NCBI RefSeq assembly: GCF_900445235.1
Contig: NZ_UFSM01000001.1
Location: forward strand, 1,813,501 to 1,877,500
Reading direction: 5' to 3'
Source: Aminobacter aminovorans
GTDB lineage: Bacteria > Pseudomonadota > Alphaproteobacteria > Rhizobiales > Rhizobiaceae
DNA: 64,000 bases
Shown here piece after piece: positions 25,093 through 37,778 of this stretch. Position 1 is the first letter of the stretch, and each line of letters begins with the position of its first letter. Under the pieces are notes generated by a model. That model did no database searches. It was not told the origin of the DNA and worked only from the letters and a program-made list of their open reading frames with translations. The position numbers and the translations under genes were made by a program.

Positions 25093-26142
25093 CTAACGCA
25101 GCAACTCACTGAACCGGCCGACGTCGTCTGATGTCGTCGCAAACGAAGTGACGAAGCGATAGAGTGCCTCGTCGTCGCTGATCTGGCCGGCGAGCGATGT
25201 CGGGGTCGGCCATGCGTAGAAGGCAGCGCCGGCCGCCTGGGCTTTCTGCGCAACGTCCTTCCTGATGATGGCAAAGACCTCGTTGGCTTCGGGCCGCCAA
25301 CCGAGGCGTGCGACGGACGCGCTTTCGATTGCCTGCGCCAGCCTGGATGACATCGCATTGGCGTGACGTGCGGTCTCGAGCCAAAGGCCGCCATCGAAAT
25401 AGGCTGCGAACTGCGCCGAGATAAAACGCGCCTTGGAGAAAAGCTGGGCCGAACGCTTGCGCAGGAAGGCCATTTCCTTGGCGCGGTCGAGATCGAACAT
25501 GACGATCGCCTCGGCGCACCAGCAGCCGTTCTTGGTGCCGCCGAAGGAGACGATGTCGACGCCACGCTTCCATGTCATCTCGGCCGGGGAGACGTCGAGC
25601 GACACAAGCGCATTGGCGAAGCGGGCGCCATCCATGTGCAGCGGCAGGGCATGCTTGCGGGCGACGGCGGAGACGGAGGCAATATCGTCGAGACCATAGA
25701 TTGTGCCGACCTCGGTCGCCTGGGTGATGGAGATCGCCGCCGGGCGTCCGCCATGCACATTCTCCGAGGCATAGCGACCGACCGCACGCTCGAGATTACC
25801 GATGTTCATGCGCCCGAGCGGGCCATCGACCGGGTGGAGCCGCGAACCATGGGAAAAATACTCCGGCGCGCCGCATTCATCCTCGAGGATATGCGCCTCA
25901 CGGTGGGCGAAGGAAATTCCGCCCGGCTTGCCGTAAGCTGCGAGCGACAGCGAATTCGCCGCCGTGCCGGTGGCGACGAAGAATACAGCCACCTCGCGCT
26001 CGAAAATTTCGGAGAACTTTGCATAGACCGCCTTGTCGAGCTCGCCGTCGCCATAGGCGCGGCTGAAGCCCCCGGCATTGGCGTGCAAACGCTCTGCGAC
26101 CTTGGGGTGAGCGCCGGCCCAATTGTCTGATGCGAAGAACAT
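25093..26142 (-). CDS. ltaE: Low-specificity L-threonine aldolase
   Basis: A 349-residue PLP enzyme that cleaves L-threonine or allo-threonine to glycine and acetaldehyde. Lys204 in SFGGTKNG should form the Schiff base, His84 (HREAHI) should stack on PLP, and Asp171 (HMDGARF) should bind the pyridine N. ATG 26142 gives the usual N terminus FFASDNWAGAHP; the frame runs on to a TTG at 26223 but those residues do not fit the family. Its length and motifs are normal. Confidence 0.9.
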   Translation of the reverse strand: MFFASDNWAGAHPKVAERLHANAGGFSRAYGDGELDKAVYAKFSEIFEREVAVFFVATGTAANSLSLAAYGKPGGISFAHREAHILEDECGAPEYFSHGSRLHPVDGPLGRMNIGNLERAVGRYASENVHGGRPAAISITQATEVGTIYGLDDIASVSAVARKHALPLHMDGARFANALVSLDVSPAEMTWKRGVDIVSFGGTKNGCWCAEAIVMFDLDRAKEMAFLRKRSAQLFSKARFISAQFAAYFDGGLWLETARHANAMSSRLAQAIESASVARLGWRPEANEVFAIIRKDVAQKAQAAGAAFYAWPTPTSLAGQISDDEALYRFVTSFATTSDDVGRFSELLR

Positions 26143-26642
26143 TTCGTCCGTCCGTAATATGGCTGCGGGAGGCTGCGTGGCAGGATAGGCGCGAGCTAGA
26201 CCGGATTTGTCGATCTTCGGCAAGTGCCGGCTCTGGAAAACGATCGAGACAGGGAGAGGGCTGTTTTGACCGCTTGTTCAAAAATTGCGCCGAATGATGG
26301 TCCGGCGTAATTTTCGGTCTTCGCGGAGGCGGAAAATTCGTGAATCGGTCTTGTGCGTATTCAAGAATTCTGTCATACAAAATTTAGGACAGCAGTGCTG
26401 TCTTATTTATCTGCCCAAAGCGAACCGGATTTGGCGTATGATGACGCCGCGTCCGGCTTCCGCCGCGAGCTAGGGTCAGGGGCTGAGGCCGGAGCAATCC
26501 GTTCACGTCTGTCCCGACTGCGGTTTAGTGCCGGCGAACGGCACTGCGCCGCTGCATATCGAGCATATCTGAAGGTGAATGGATCGGCATATTGCCGTCC
26601 CAAAGCAAATTGCCCGGATCGGGCGGGAATGGAGACAGGACG
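26143..26642. other. Divergent intergenic region, ltaE to gltB
   Basis: These 500 bases hold the promoters of ltaE and gltB. The notable element is a dyad GACAGCA-G-TGCTGTC at 26388-26402, followed by TTATTTAT; it could be an operator or a weak terminator. A possible gltB promoter is CTTGTG with TCATAC 17 bases further on (about 26350-26378). The stretch is more AT-rich than the flanking genes. No gene was recognised. Confidence 0.5.
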
Positions 26643-31373
<4,731 letters not shown>

Positions 31374-31393
31374 CCGCGACCGTTCTTCCGGCG

Positions 31394-31410
31394 GCGCCCG
31401 AACCGGGCGC
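31394..31410 (+). promoter_or_regulatory. Intercistronic hairpin between gltB and gltD
   Basis: GCGCCCG (31394-31400) pairs with CGGGCGC (31404-31410) around AAC. No U-run follows. It may tune gltD relative to gltB. Confidence 0.5.
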
Positions 31411-31489
31411 ACGCCATCGCATGCTTCATTTGAAGTGGTGGAATTCTACGCCCGCGCCGAGTTGCTGGGCATGACCGACGAGAGTTACG

Positions 31490-32944
31490 ATGGGCAAGGT
31501 TACAGGTTTTCTTGAAATCGACAGGCAGGTGCACAAGTACCAGCCAGCTTCCGACCGCATCCGGCATTTCCGCGAATTCACGCTGCCGATGTCCAACAAG
31601 GAAGTCGAAAAGCAGGCCGCGCGCTGCATGGATTGCGGTATCCCGTTCTGCCACGGCCCGACCGGCTGTCCGGTGCACAACCAGATTCCGGACTGGAACG
31701 ACCTCGTCTACAATGGCGATTGGGACAATGCGATCCGCAACCTGCATTCGACCAACAACTTCCCCGAATTCACCGGCCGCATCTGCCCCGCACCTTGCGA
31801 GGAAGCCTGCACGCTGAACCTCGAGGACATTCCGGTCGCCATCAAGACCGTCGAGCAGGCGATCGCCGACAAGGCCTACGAGACCGGCTACATCAGGCCT
31901 TATCCGCCGGAGAAGAAGACCGGCAAGAAGGTTGCCGTCATCGGCTCCGGTCCTGCCGGCATGGCGGCGGCCCAGCAGCTCGGCCGGGCAGGTCATGACG
32001 TGCACGTCTATGAGCGCGAGAGCCGTCCCGGCGGCCTGCTGCGCTTCGGCATTCCCGACTTCAAGATGGAAAAGCACTATATCGACCGCCGCATCGAGCA
32101 GATGACGGGCGAGGGCGTGACTTTCCATTGCGGCGTCAATGTCGGCGTCGACAAGCCGGTCACCGAGCTTCTGGCCGAACACGATGCCGTTCTCTATTGC
32201 GGCGGCTCCGAGACGCCGCGCCCAGCCGGCATTCCCGGCGACGACCTTCAGGGCGTGCATGACGCGATGCCTTATCTGGTCCAGCAGAACAAGCGCGTCG
32301 GCGGCGAAGACATCCAGTCGGTGGCCTGGCAGTCGGAACCGATCGTTGCCGGTGGCCTGCATGTCGTGGTCGTCGGCGGTGGCGACACCGCGTCCGACTG
32401 CGTCGGCACCGCATTCCGCCAGGGTGCCGTTCGCGTCACCCAGCTCGACATCCGCCCGCAGCCGCCGGAACGTGAAAACAAGCTCGCCGTGTGGCCCTAC
32501 TGGGCGACCAAGATGCGCACCTCGTCCTCGCAGGCCGAAGGCGCACAGCGCGAATTCCAGGTTGCGACGCTGGAGTTCATCGGCGAGGAAGGCCAGCTGA
32601 CCGGTGTGAAGTGCTGCGAAGTCGACGACAAGCGCAAGCCTATTCCGGGTACCGAATTCGTCATCCGCGCCGATCTCGCCTTCATCGCCATCGGCTTTGC
32701 CGGCCCGCTCGCCGACGGCATGGTCAAGGAGCTCGAGGGCAAGCTCGAAATCACGACCGACAGCCGTCGCTCGACCAACGTCGCGGCCAACGACCGCGAC
32801 TACAAGACTACTGTCGACAAGCTCTATGTTGCCGGCGACGTACGCCGCGGCCAGTCGCTGGTGGTCTGGGCGATCCGCGAAGGCCGTCAGGCGGCGCAGT
32901 CGATCGATGTCGACCTGATGGGCTCTAGCGTTCTGCCGCGCTGA
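31490..32944 (+). CDS. gltD: Glutamate synthase (NADPH) small subunit
   Basis: A 484-residue subunit that passes electrons from NADPH through FAD and iron-sulfur clusters to GltB. The N-terminal cysteines for two 4Fe-4S clusters are visible in CMDCGIPFCHGPTGCP and CPAPCEEAC. The FAD-binding GSGPAGMAAAQQL and the NADPH-binding GGGDTASDC follow. It lies 116 bases after gltB in the same orientation, with a small hairpin between. Length is normal. A palindromic repeat lies after its stop. Confidence 0.96.
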   Translation: MGKVTGFLEIDRQVHKYQPASDRIRHFREFTLPMSNKEVEKQAARCMDCGIPFCHGPTGCPVHNQIPDWNDLVYNGDWDNAIRNLHSTNNFPEFTGRICPAPCEEACTLNLEDIPVAIKTVEQAIADKAYETGYIRPYPPEKKTGKKVAVIGSGPAGMAAAQQLGRAGHDVHVYERESRPGGLLRFGIPDFKMEKHYIDRRIEQMTGEGVTFHCGVNVGVDKPVTELLAEHDAVLYCGGSETPRPAGIPGDDLQGVHDAMPYLVQQNKRVGGEDIQSVAWQSEPIVAGGLHVVVVGGGDTASDCVGTAFRQGAVRVTQLDIRPQPPERENKLAVWPYWATKMRTSSSQAEGAQREFQVATLEFIGEEGQLTGVKCCEVDDKRKPIPGTEFVIRADLAFIAIGFAGPLADGMVKELEGKLEITTDSRRSTNVAANDRDYKTTVDKLYVAGDVRRGQSLVVWAIREGRQAAQSIDVDLMGSSVLPR

Positions 32945-33009
32945 GGCATTGTGGGCGCGTTCTTCGAGGCTCGCCTACTGACGTAGCCCTGGCCTGCAAT
33001 GATCTATGA

Positions 33010-33069
33010 GGGCTCGCACCTCAGGATGAGGACCGTAGCGTAAACGGTCTCATCCTGAGGTGCGAGCCC
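33010..33069. repeat. Long palindromic intergenic repeat
   Basis: A 27-base left arm (33010-33036) and 26-base right arm (33044-33069) are perfect inverted repeats except for one extra G. The arms begin GGGCTCGCACCTCAGGATGAG, and the loop is AGCGTAA. The core CTCATCCTGAGGTGCGAG is, from general knowledge, a very common repeat in Rhizobiales intergenic DNA. It lies between convergent genes and may act as a bidirectional terminator or mRNA stabiliser. Confidence 0.85.
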
Positions 33070-33129
33070 TTCGCCTTGTCTGGAGAATGGATCGATGTTG
33101 TCGCGGGCGAGCCTCGAAGGATGCGCGAC

Positions 33130-34371
33130 TTACCGCCTGATGATGGCGGTCGTCGTTTCTGTACCCTGCGCTGCAGGCAGCGGCTTCGGCGGCCAGGAGA
33201 AGTCGTCAATGCGGCCTGCAGGCGCTGCAGGAGCGATGCCTTGCACGGCAAGCTTTTCGCCGGGCGAACGCGGGTCGGTCTTGGCGGCGGTTTGCCCGCC
33301 GAGGAGCTCCGTGCCGCCGTCGAGCTCCGGATCGGAGAGCGACACAGGCACCGTCCGATCGATGTTGACAGGGACGTTGAGCTCGCCAGGCGTGGCCTGC
33401 GGCAGGCTCGCCGGCACCACGGTTTCGGTTCCCTGCGGCGTGATGCCGAGCAACTTGTTCAGCGGTTTTTCGGCGAAGAAGGCGAGCTTGCGCTTACCGG
33501 CGCGGGTGACGTTGATGCCGTCGTCCGAACGCAGGCGCACCGGCTGGCCGTTGATATCGGGACCGCTGGTCACGAAGGCGCCAGCCTCGTCGACAAAGCC
33601 GTCCCAGACATCGACGAATTCGCTGCCGGCAGCTTCCGTGGCGGCGCGATAGATGTCGTTGAAGGCGAGCATGTCGGTGTTCATCTTCGACGACTTGAAG
33701 GCAGGCATGCCGACCCACAGGAACGGCACCTTGGTCTCGGCGATGGCCTTGGCCAGTTTCTCCGCGCGTCCGGCATACTCCTTGGTCCAGGCGGTGCTCA
33801 TCGGCGGCTCGCGGTTGTCGGCGACGCGCATCTGCTGGCGGTCGTTGGAGCCCATCATGATGATGACGGCGGCCGGTTTTTCGTGTTCGATCAGCGCCTT
33901 GGCCTTCTCGGGCCAGTTGTAATAGTCCTCGCGGACGAGGCCCGAAGAACCGTTGGTCTTGTCGACGACCCGGATCTTGGCATTCTCGGCAAAGACCGTG
34001 CCCAACCCTTCGGCAATACCACCACCGAGGAAATCGCCGATGACCAGAACGACACGCGCGTCAGGCTGCTTCTCGACCACCGGCACGGCGGGATCGGCTG
34101 CCCGGCCGACGTTGCCGGCGGTAGCCTTCGGCTTGCGCGGCGTCTTGCGGATCTTCTTGCGCGGCTGCGGCTCGTCCATGATGAAGGGATCGACGCGCGG
34201 TTCGCGGCGCGGCATGAACAGGTCGCGCAGGGACCATTTGCGCAGGATGCCTTCCTGCGCCACGGCAGGCGTTGGCATCGTCGACGAAATGGCAGTCAAG
34301 GCGACCGCCACCGCGACCAGTGGCGTCGTCAGGCGCAACAGCGAAAACCTCGGACGACGCGTCGATGCCAA
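33130..34371 (-). CDS. DUF459/SGNH-hydrolase-like periplasmic protein
   Basis: A 413-residue protein. An N-terminal signal region (LVAVAVALTAISSTMPTPAVA) is followed by a basic, Pro-rich linker and an SGNH-like domain. Block I reads VIGDFLGGG, where the usual Ser after Gly-Asp is Phe, so classic esterase activity is uncertain; block III MMGSNDRQ is present. The start is TTG 34371 with GGAGG five bases upstream. The gene lies 16 bases after a lytic transglycosylase gene on the same strand, suggesting a cell-envelope role. The Pro/Thr-rich tail is probably disordered. Confidence 0.85.
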   Translation of the reverse strand: MASTRRPRFSLLRLTTPLVAVAVALTAISSTMPTPAVAQEGILRKWSLRDLFMPRREPRVDPFIMDEPQPRKKIRKTPRKPKATAGNVGRAADPAVPVVEKQPDARVVLVIGDFLGGGIAEGLGTVFAENAKIRVVDKTNGSSGLVREDYYNWPEKAKALIEHEKPAAVIIMMGSNDRQQMRVADNREPPMSTAWTKEYAGRAEKLAKAIAETKVPFLWVGMPAFKSSKMNTDMLAFNDIYRAATEAAGSEFVDVWDGFVDEAGAFVTSGPDINGQPVRLRSDDGINVTRAGKRKLAFFAEKPLNKLLGITPQGTETVVPASLPQATPGELNVPVNIDRTVPVSLSDPELDGGTELLGGQTAAKTDPRSPGEKLAVQGIAPAAPAGRIDDFSWPPKPLPAAQGTETTTAIIRR

Positions 34372-34386
34372 TACAGCCTCCGGTTG

Positions 34387-35613
34387 CTAGTTACGCCGCA
34401 GGAACTTCAGCACTTCCATGCTCGGATGACCGTCCGGCGTCAAGCCCAGCTGTGCCTGGAATGCCTTGATTGCCGAGCGCGAACCTTCGCCGATCTTGCC
34501 GTCGCTCTTGCCGTCATAATAGCCATGTGCCGACAGCCGCTTCTGCAACTCCTGCTTTTCCTCGAAGCTGAGCTTGGTGAACGGCCGCTTCCAGTCCTGC
34601 ACAAGGCCACCGTAGCCGGCGATCTCGTCGGCAAGAAGGCCGACGGCAAGCGCGTATTTGTCGGCGTTGTTGTAGCGCTTGATGACCGAGAAGTTCTTGG
34701 TCATCAGGAAGGCTGGTCCGCCACGGCCGTCAGGCACCTTGAGCGTGGCCACGTCGGAACCGCGCTTGAAGGCTTTGCCATTGGCGCGTTCGATGCCGAG
34801 CGATGCCCATTTGTCCAGCGTCAGCGACCCTGTGGGGAACTTCTGGCCCGCGGGCAGCACTACTTCGTAGCCCCAGGTCTTGCCGGCCTGCCAGCCGTTC
34901 TTTTTCAGGAGGTTGGCGGCGGTTGCCAGCGCGTCGGGCACAGAGTTCCAGATGTCGCGCTTGCCATTGCCGTCGGCGTCGACGGCATAGGCCTGGTAAC
35001 TGGTCGGGATGAACTGGGTGTGGCCCATCGCACCCGCCCAGGAACCGACGAGATGGCTTTCGTCGATGTCGCCACGCTGCAGGATCTTGAGGGCGGCGAT
35101 CAGCTGGGTGCGGGCAAATTTCGCCCGGCGCTGGTCGCCATAGGCGAGCGTCGCCAGCGAGCGAACGACATTGCGCATCACCTTGTCGTTCTTGAGAATC
35201 TCGCCGTAGTTCGATTCCATCGACCAGATCGCGAGCAGGATGTAGCGGTCGACGCCGAACTTGGCCTCGATGCGGTCGAGCCAGGGCTTCCACTTGCGCG
35301 CCATCTCGCGGCCAACTGCGATCGACTGGTCGTGGACGCGGTTGTCGAAATAATCCCAGACGGGCGCGGTGAATTCTGGCTGGAAGCGGGCCTTTTCGAG
35401 CACTTCCGGGTCGGCCGAGGTCACGCCACGAAAGGCGCGGTCATAGGTCGAACCCGAAATTCCGTTGTCTGCGGCGACGGAGCGGAAGCTCGCCACCCAG
35501 CGCTGGAAACCGGCTTCGGCGGCCGCCGGGCCGGCCGGCAGCATCAATGCCAGCGAAAGGCCAGCGATTGCAGCGGCGCTTGCCAGGCGTTTGGCGGTCT
35601 TGCGAAGGGGCAT
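34387..35613 (-). CDS. Lytic murein transglycosylase, MltB-like, with peptidoglycan-binding domain
   Basis: A 408-residue secreted enzyme. The signal peptide ends near AAAEA (about residue 34). The SLT_2 domain has the catalytic Glu133 in SMESNYGE and the downstream GAMGHTQFIPTSYQAYAVD and GYEV motifs. A PG_binding_1 domain covers about residues 345-405. It cleaves glycan strands to 1,6-anhydro-muramyl products. ATG 35613 is fixed by AAGGAGG upstream; the frame continues to 35649 without need. It forms an operon with the DUF459 gene. Confidence 0.94.
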   Translation of the reverse strand: MPLRKTAKRLASAAAIAGLSLALMLPAGPAAAEAGFQRWVASFRSVAADNGISGSTYDRAFRGVTSADPEVLEKARFQPEFTAPVWDYFDNRVHDQSIAVGREMARKWKPWLDRIEAKFGVDRYILLAIWSMESNYGEILKNDKVMRNVVRSLATLAYGDQRRAKFARTQLIAALKILQRGDIDESHLVGSWAGAMGHTQFIPTSYQAYAVDADGNGKRDIWNSVPDALATAANLLKKNGWQAGKTWGYEVVLPAGQKFPTGSLTLDKWASLGIERANGKAFKRGSDVATLKVPDGRGGPAFLMTKNFSVIKRYNNADKYALAVGLLADEIAGYGGLVQDWKRPFTKLSFEEKQELQKRLSAHGYYDGKSDGKIGEGSRSAIKAFQAQLGLTPDGHPSMEVLKFLRRN

Positions 35614-35712
35614 TCTTTCCTCCTTGGAGAGATCAGAAACACGATTCATCGCCGATGCCGGTTATCAATCAGTTTACCATAGACCCCTTGGGGAACGAAA
35701 AGCGGTTTGAGG

Positions 35713-35740
35713 GATTGTCCACCTAGCTGTTCGGACAATC
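35713..35740 (+). promoter_or_regulatory. Inverted repeat in the galU upstream region
   Basis: GATTGTCC (35713-35720) and GGACAATC (35733-35740) are perfect inverted arms with a 12-base loop. Could be an operator or leader hairpin. Confidence 0.45.
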
Positions 35741-35827
35741 AAGATCGCGTGATCAATGGTCTTGCCCGCTGTCACCGAATATGTGAACGCATTCAGTATT
35801 CTTCAATTCGGGCGTGGCAAAGCTGGC

Positions 35828-35851
35828 GTCCGATACATCCCTCTATCGGAC
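35828..35851 (+). promoter_or_regulatory. Hairpin immediately before the galU start
   Basis: GTCCGATA (35828-35835) pairs with TATCGGAC (35844-35851), and the ATG is nine bases further on. TCGGA, the only Shine-Dalgarno-like stretch, is inside the right arm, so the hairpin could limit translation. Confidence 0.5.
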
Positions 35852-35860
35852 GCCCACGCA

Positions 35861-36748
35861 ATGAAAAGAGTTCGCAAGGCAGTTTTTCCGGTCGCCGGCC
35901 TCGGCACGCGTTTTTTGCCTGCCACCAAGTCTATCCCCAAGGAAATGCTGACTGTCGTCGATCGCCCTGTCATCCAGTACGTGGTCGACGAGGCGCGCGA
36001 AGCGGGCATCGAACATTTCATCTTTGTCACGGGGCGTAACAAGGCGGTCATCGAAGACCATTTCGACGTCCAGTTCGAGCTCTATGACACGCTCGCCCAG
36101 CGCGGCAAGACCGAGCAGCTCGAACGCCTGCAGCGGCTGCAGCCGGGACCGGGACAGACCTCGTTCACGCGCCAGCAGGTGCCGCTCGGTCTCGGCCACG
36201 CTGTCTGGTGCGCACGCGAACTTGTCGGCGACGAACCCTTCGCGCTGCTGCTGCCCGACATGATCATGCAGTCGGAAAAGAGCTGCATGCGCGAGATGGT
36301 CGAGCTTTATGCCGAGACCGGCAACAACATCATCGCCGTCCAGGAATGCGACCCGGCCGAAGCGCACAAATACGGCATCGTCGGCAAGGGCAAGTCCGTC
36401 CACACCGGCTTCGAGATCGAAGGCATGGTGGAGAAGCCCAAGCAGGGCACCGCACCGTCGAACCTGTTCATCAATGGCCGCTACATACTGCAGCCGGAGA
36501 TCTTCAACATCCTGGCAAACCAGGAGCGTGGTGCCGGCGACGAAATCCAGCTCACCGACGCCATGCTCAAGCTCGAGAAGATGCAATCCTTCTACGGCTA
36601 CCACTATCGCGGTCGTACCTTCGACTGCGGCTCGCCGGAAGGTTTCGTCGAGGCCAATGTCGCCTTTGCCCTGTCGCGCTCCGATCTCAGCAAGAGCATG
36701 GCCGGCGTCATCGAAGGCCTTCTCGGCGAGATGAAGCAGGGCAAGTAG
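35861..36748 (+). CDS. galU: UTP-glucose-1-phosphate uridylyltransferase
   Basis: A 295-residue nucleotidyltransferase making UDP-glucose for exopolysaccharide, glucans and lipopolysaccharide. The N-terminal [17 protein letters not shown] holds the UTP-binding loop and catalytic Lys residues. FITGR-like FVTGRNK and the DEIQLTDA region are typical. ATG 35861 gives the family N terminus [12 protein letters not shown]; the open frame from 35756 upstream covers the leader. Two inverted repeats lie in the leader. Confidence 0.95.
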   Translation: MKRVRKAVFPVAGLGTRFLPATKSIPKEMLTVVDRPVIQYVVDEAREAGIEHFIFVTGRNKAVIEDHFDVQFELYDTLAQRGKTEQLERLQRLQPGPGQTSFTRQQVPLGLGHAVWCARELVGDEPFALLLPDMIMQSEKSCMREMVELYAETGNNIIAVQECDPAEAHKYGIVGKGKSVHTGFEIEGMVEKPKQGTAPSNLFINGRYILQPEIFNILANQERGAGDEIQLTDAMLKLEKMQSFYGYHYRGRTFDCGSPEGFVEANVAFALSRSDLSKSMAGVIEGLLGEMKQGK

Positions 36749-36821
36749 CTGCATGTCGCGCCTGTGTCAGGATTGGACGCACAGTGCGATGGCTTTCGGT
36801 GGCCACTGTCGCTAGAAACAT

Positions 36822-36986
36822 CCTGCCGGGTGCCCGCAGCGATGCGGGAGAATCGGGAACACGGTGCAAGACCGTGGCGTGCCCAACGCTGTAAGAGGGA
36901 CCGTAGCGGCAAAAAGCCACTGTTCTTGTCGAACGGGAAGGCGCCGATGACGGGTTGAACTCGAGCCAGAAGACCGGCCCGGCAGA
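36822..36986 (+). promoter_or_regulatory. Cobalamin (B12) riboswitch aptamer
   Basis: The stretch shows the ordered parts of a B12 riboswitch: GGGTGCCCGCAG, GGGAACACGGTGCAAGACC, CGCTGTAAGAGGGACC, the AGCCACTG core of the B12 box, GAAGGCG with GATGACGGGTT, and GAGCCAGAAGACCGG closing the aptamer. It lies in the leader of bluB, which makes the lower ligand of B12, so adenosylcobalamin should switch the gene off. Confidence 0.93.
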
Positions 36987-36992
36987 CATCGA

Positions 36993-37014
36993 CCTCCGCA
37001 TGGTCAGGCGGAGG
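36993..37014 (+). promoter_or_regulatory. Expression platform: ribosome-site sequestering hairpin
   Basis: CCTCCGC (36993-36999) pairs with GCGGAGG (37008-37014). The right arm contains the GGAGG Shine-Dalgarno of bluB, eight bases before ATG 37023. The hairpin therefore points to translational control by the B12 aptamer. Confidence 0.82.
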
Positions 37015-37022
37015 AAGCCGAT

Positions 37023-37778
37023 ATGCTCGCCAGGGGACATGCGATGCTTGCTGACCAGTTGAATGCCATTTCAGGCCGTTTCGACCTTGCTGCCCAGGAT
37101 GCCGTCTACCGCGCTATCTTCACGCGCCGCGACGTGCGCAGCCATTTTCTGCCCGATCCGATCGACGACGATGTGTTGGCGCGTCTCCTGCTTGCGGCCC
37201 ATCATGCGCCATCGGTCGGCTTCATGCAGCCATGGGATTTCATCGTCATCCGCGATTGCGAACGGCGTGAGCGCGTCCGCGATCTGTTCGTCGCCGCACG
37301 TGAGCAGGAACTGCCTGAGGTCGCCGAGGAGCGGCGCGAGCTCTATCGCAAGCTCAAGCTCGAAGGCATCTGCGAAAGTCCGCTCAATCTGGTCGTCACC
37401 TGCGACCGCAGCCGTTCGGAAAGCTCCCCGCTCGGGCGATGGCACAATCCTGAGATGGATCTCTTCAGTACCGTCTGCGCGGTGCAGAATTTCTGGCTCG
37501 CCGCACGCTCCGAAGGCGTCGGCGTCGGCTGGGTCAGTATCCTCGAGCGCCAGGCGCTGAAGCGGTTGCTCGGCATTCCCGATCACGTCGTGCCGGTGGC
37601 CTATCTCTGCGTCGGCCATGTCAGTGAATTTGCCGACAAGCCCGACCTCGAGCGGCATGGCTGGGGCCGCCGTCTGCCGCTTGCCGATCTGATCATGAGC
37701 GAGGTGTATTCGGGGCAAGGAGAGGAGGCTCTGAAGGCCGCCGCAACCCGCATCAGCGGCCTGCCTGCATCGGGTTAG
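37023..37778 (+). CDS. bluB: 5,6-dimethylbenzimidazole synthase
   Basis: A 251-residue nitroreductase-fold enzyme that turns reduced FMN into 5,6-dimethylbenzimidazole, the lower ligand of B12. Typical are FTRRDVRSHFLPDP, LLLAAHHAPSVGFMQPWDF, the lid region and VGWVSILE. ATG 37023 is set by the GGAGG in the riboswitch platform; the ATG at 37044 has no such site. It is controlled by the upstream B12 riboswitch. Confidence 0.94.
   Translation: MLARGHAMLADQLNAISGRFDLAAQDAVYRAIFTRRDVRSHFLPDPIDDDVLARLLLAAHHAPSVGFMQPWDFIVIRDCERRERVRDLFVAAREQELPEVAEERRELYRKLKLEGICESPLNLVVTCDRSRSESSPLGRWHNPEMDLFSTVCAVQNFWLAARSEGVGVGWVSILERQALKRLLGIPDHVVPVAYLCVGHVSEFADKPDLERHGWGRRLPLADLIMSEVYSGQGEEALKAAATRISGLPASG

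Noticed and set aside
33076..35682. 868-codon plus-strand frame across the DUF459 and transglycosylase genes
   Set aside because: Both minus-strand genes have signal peptides, catalytic motifs and ribosome sites; the plus frame has none.
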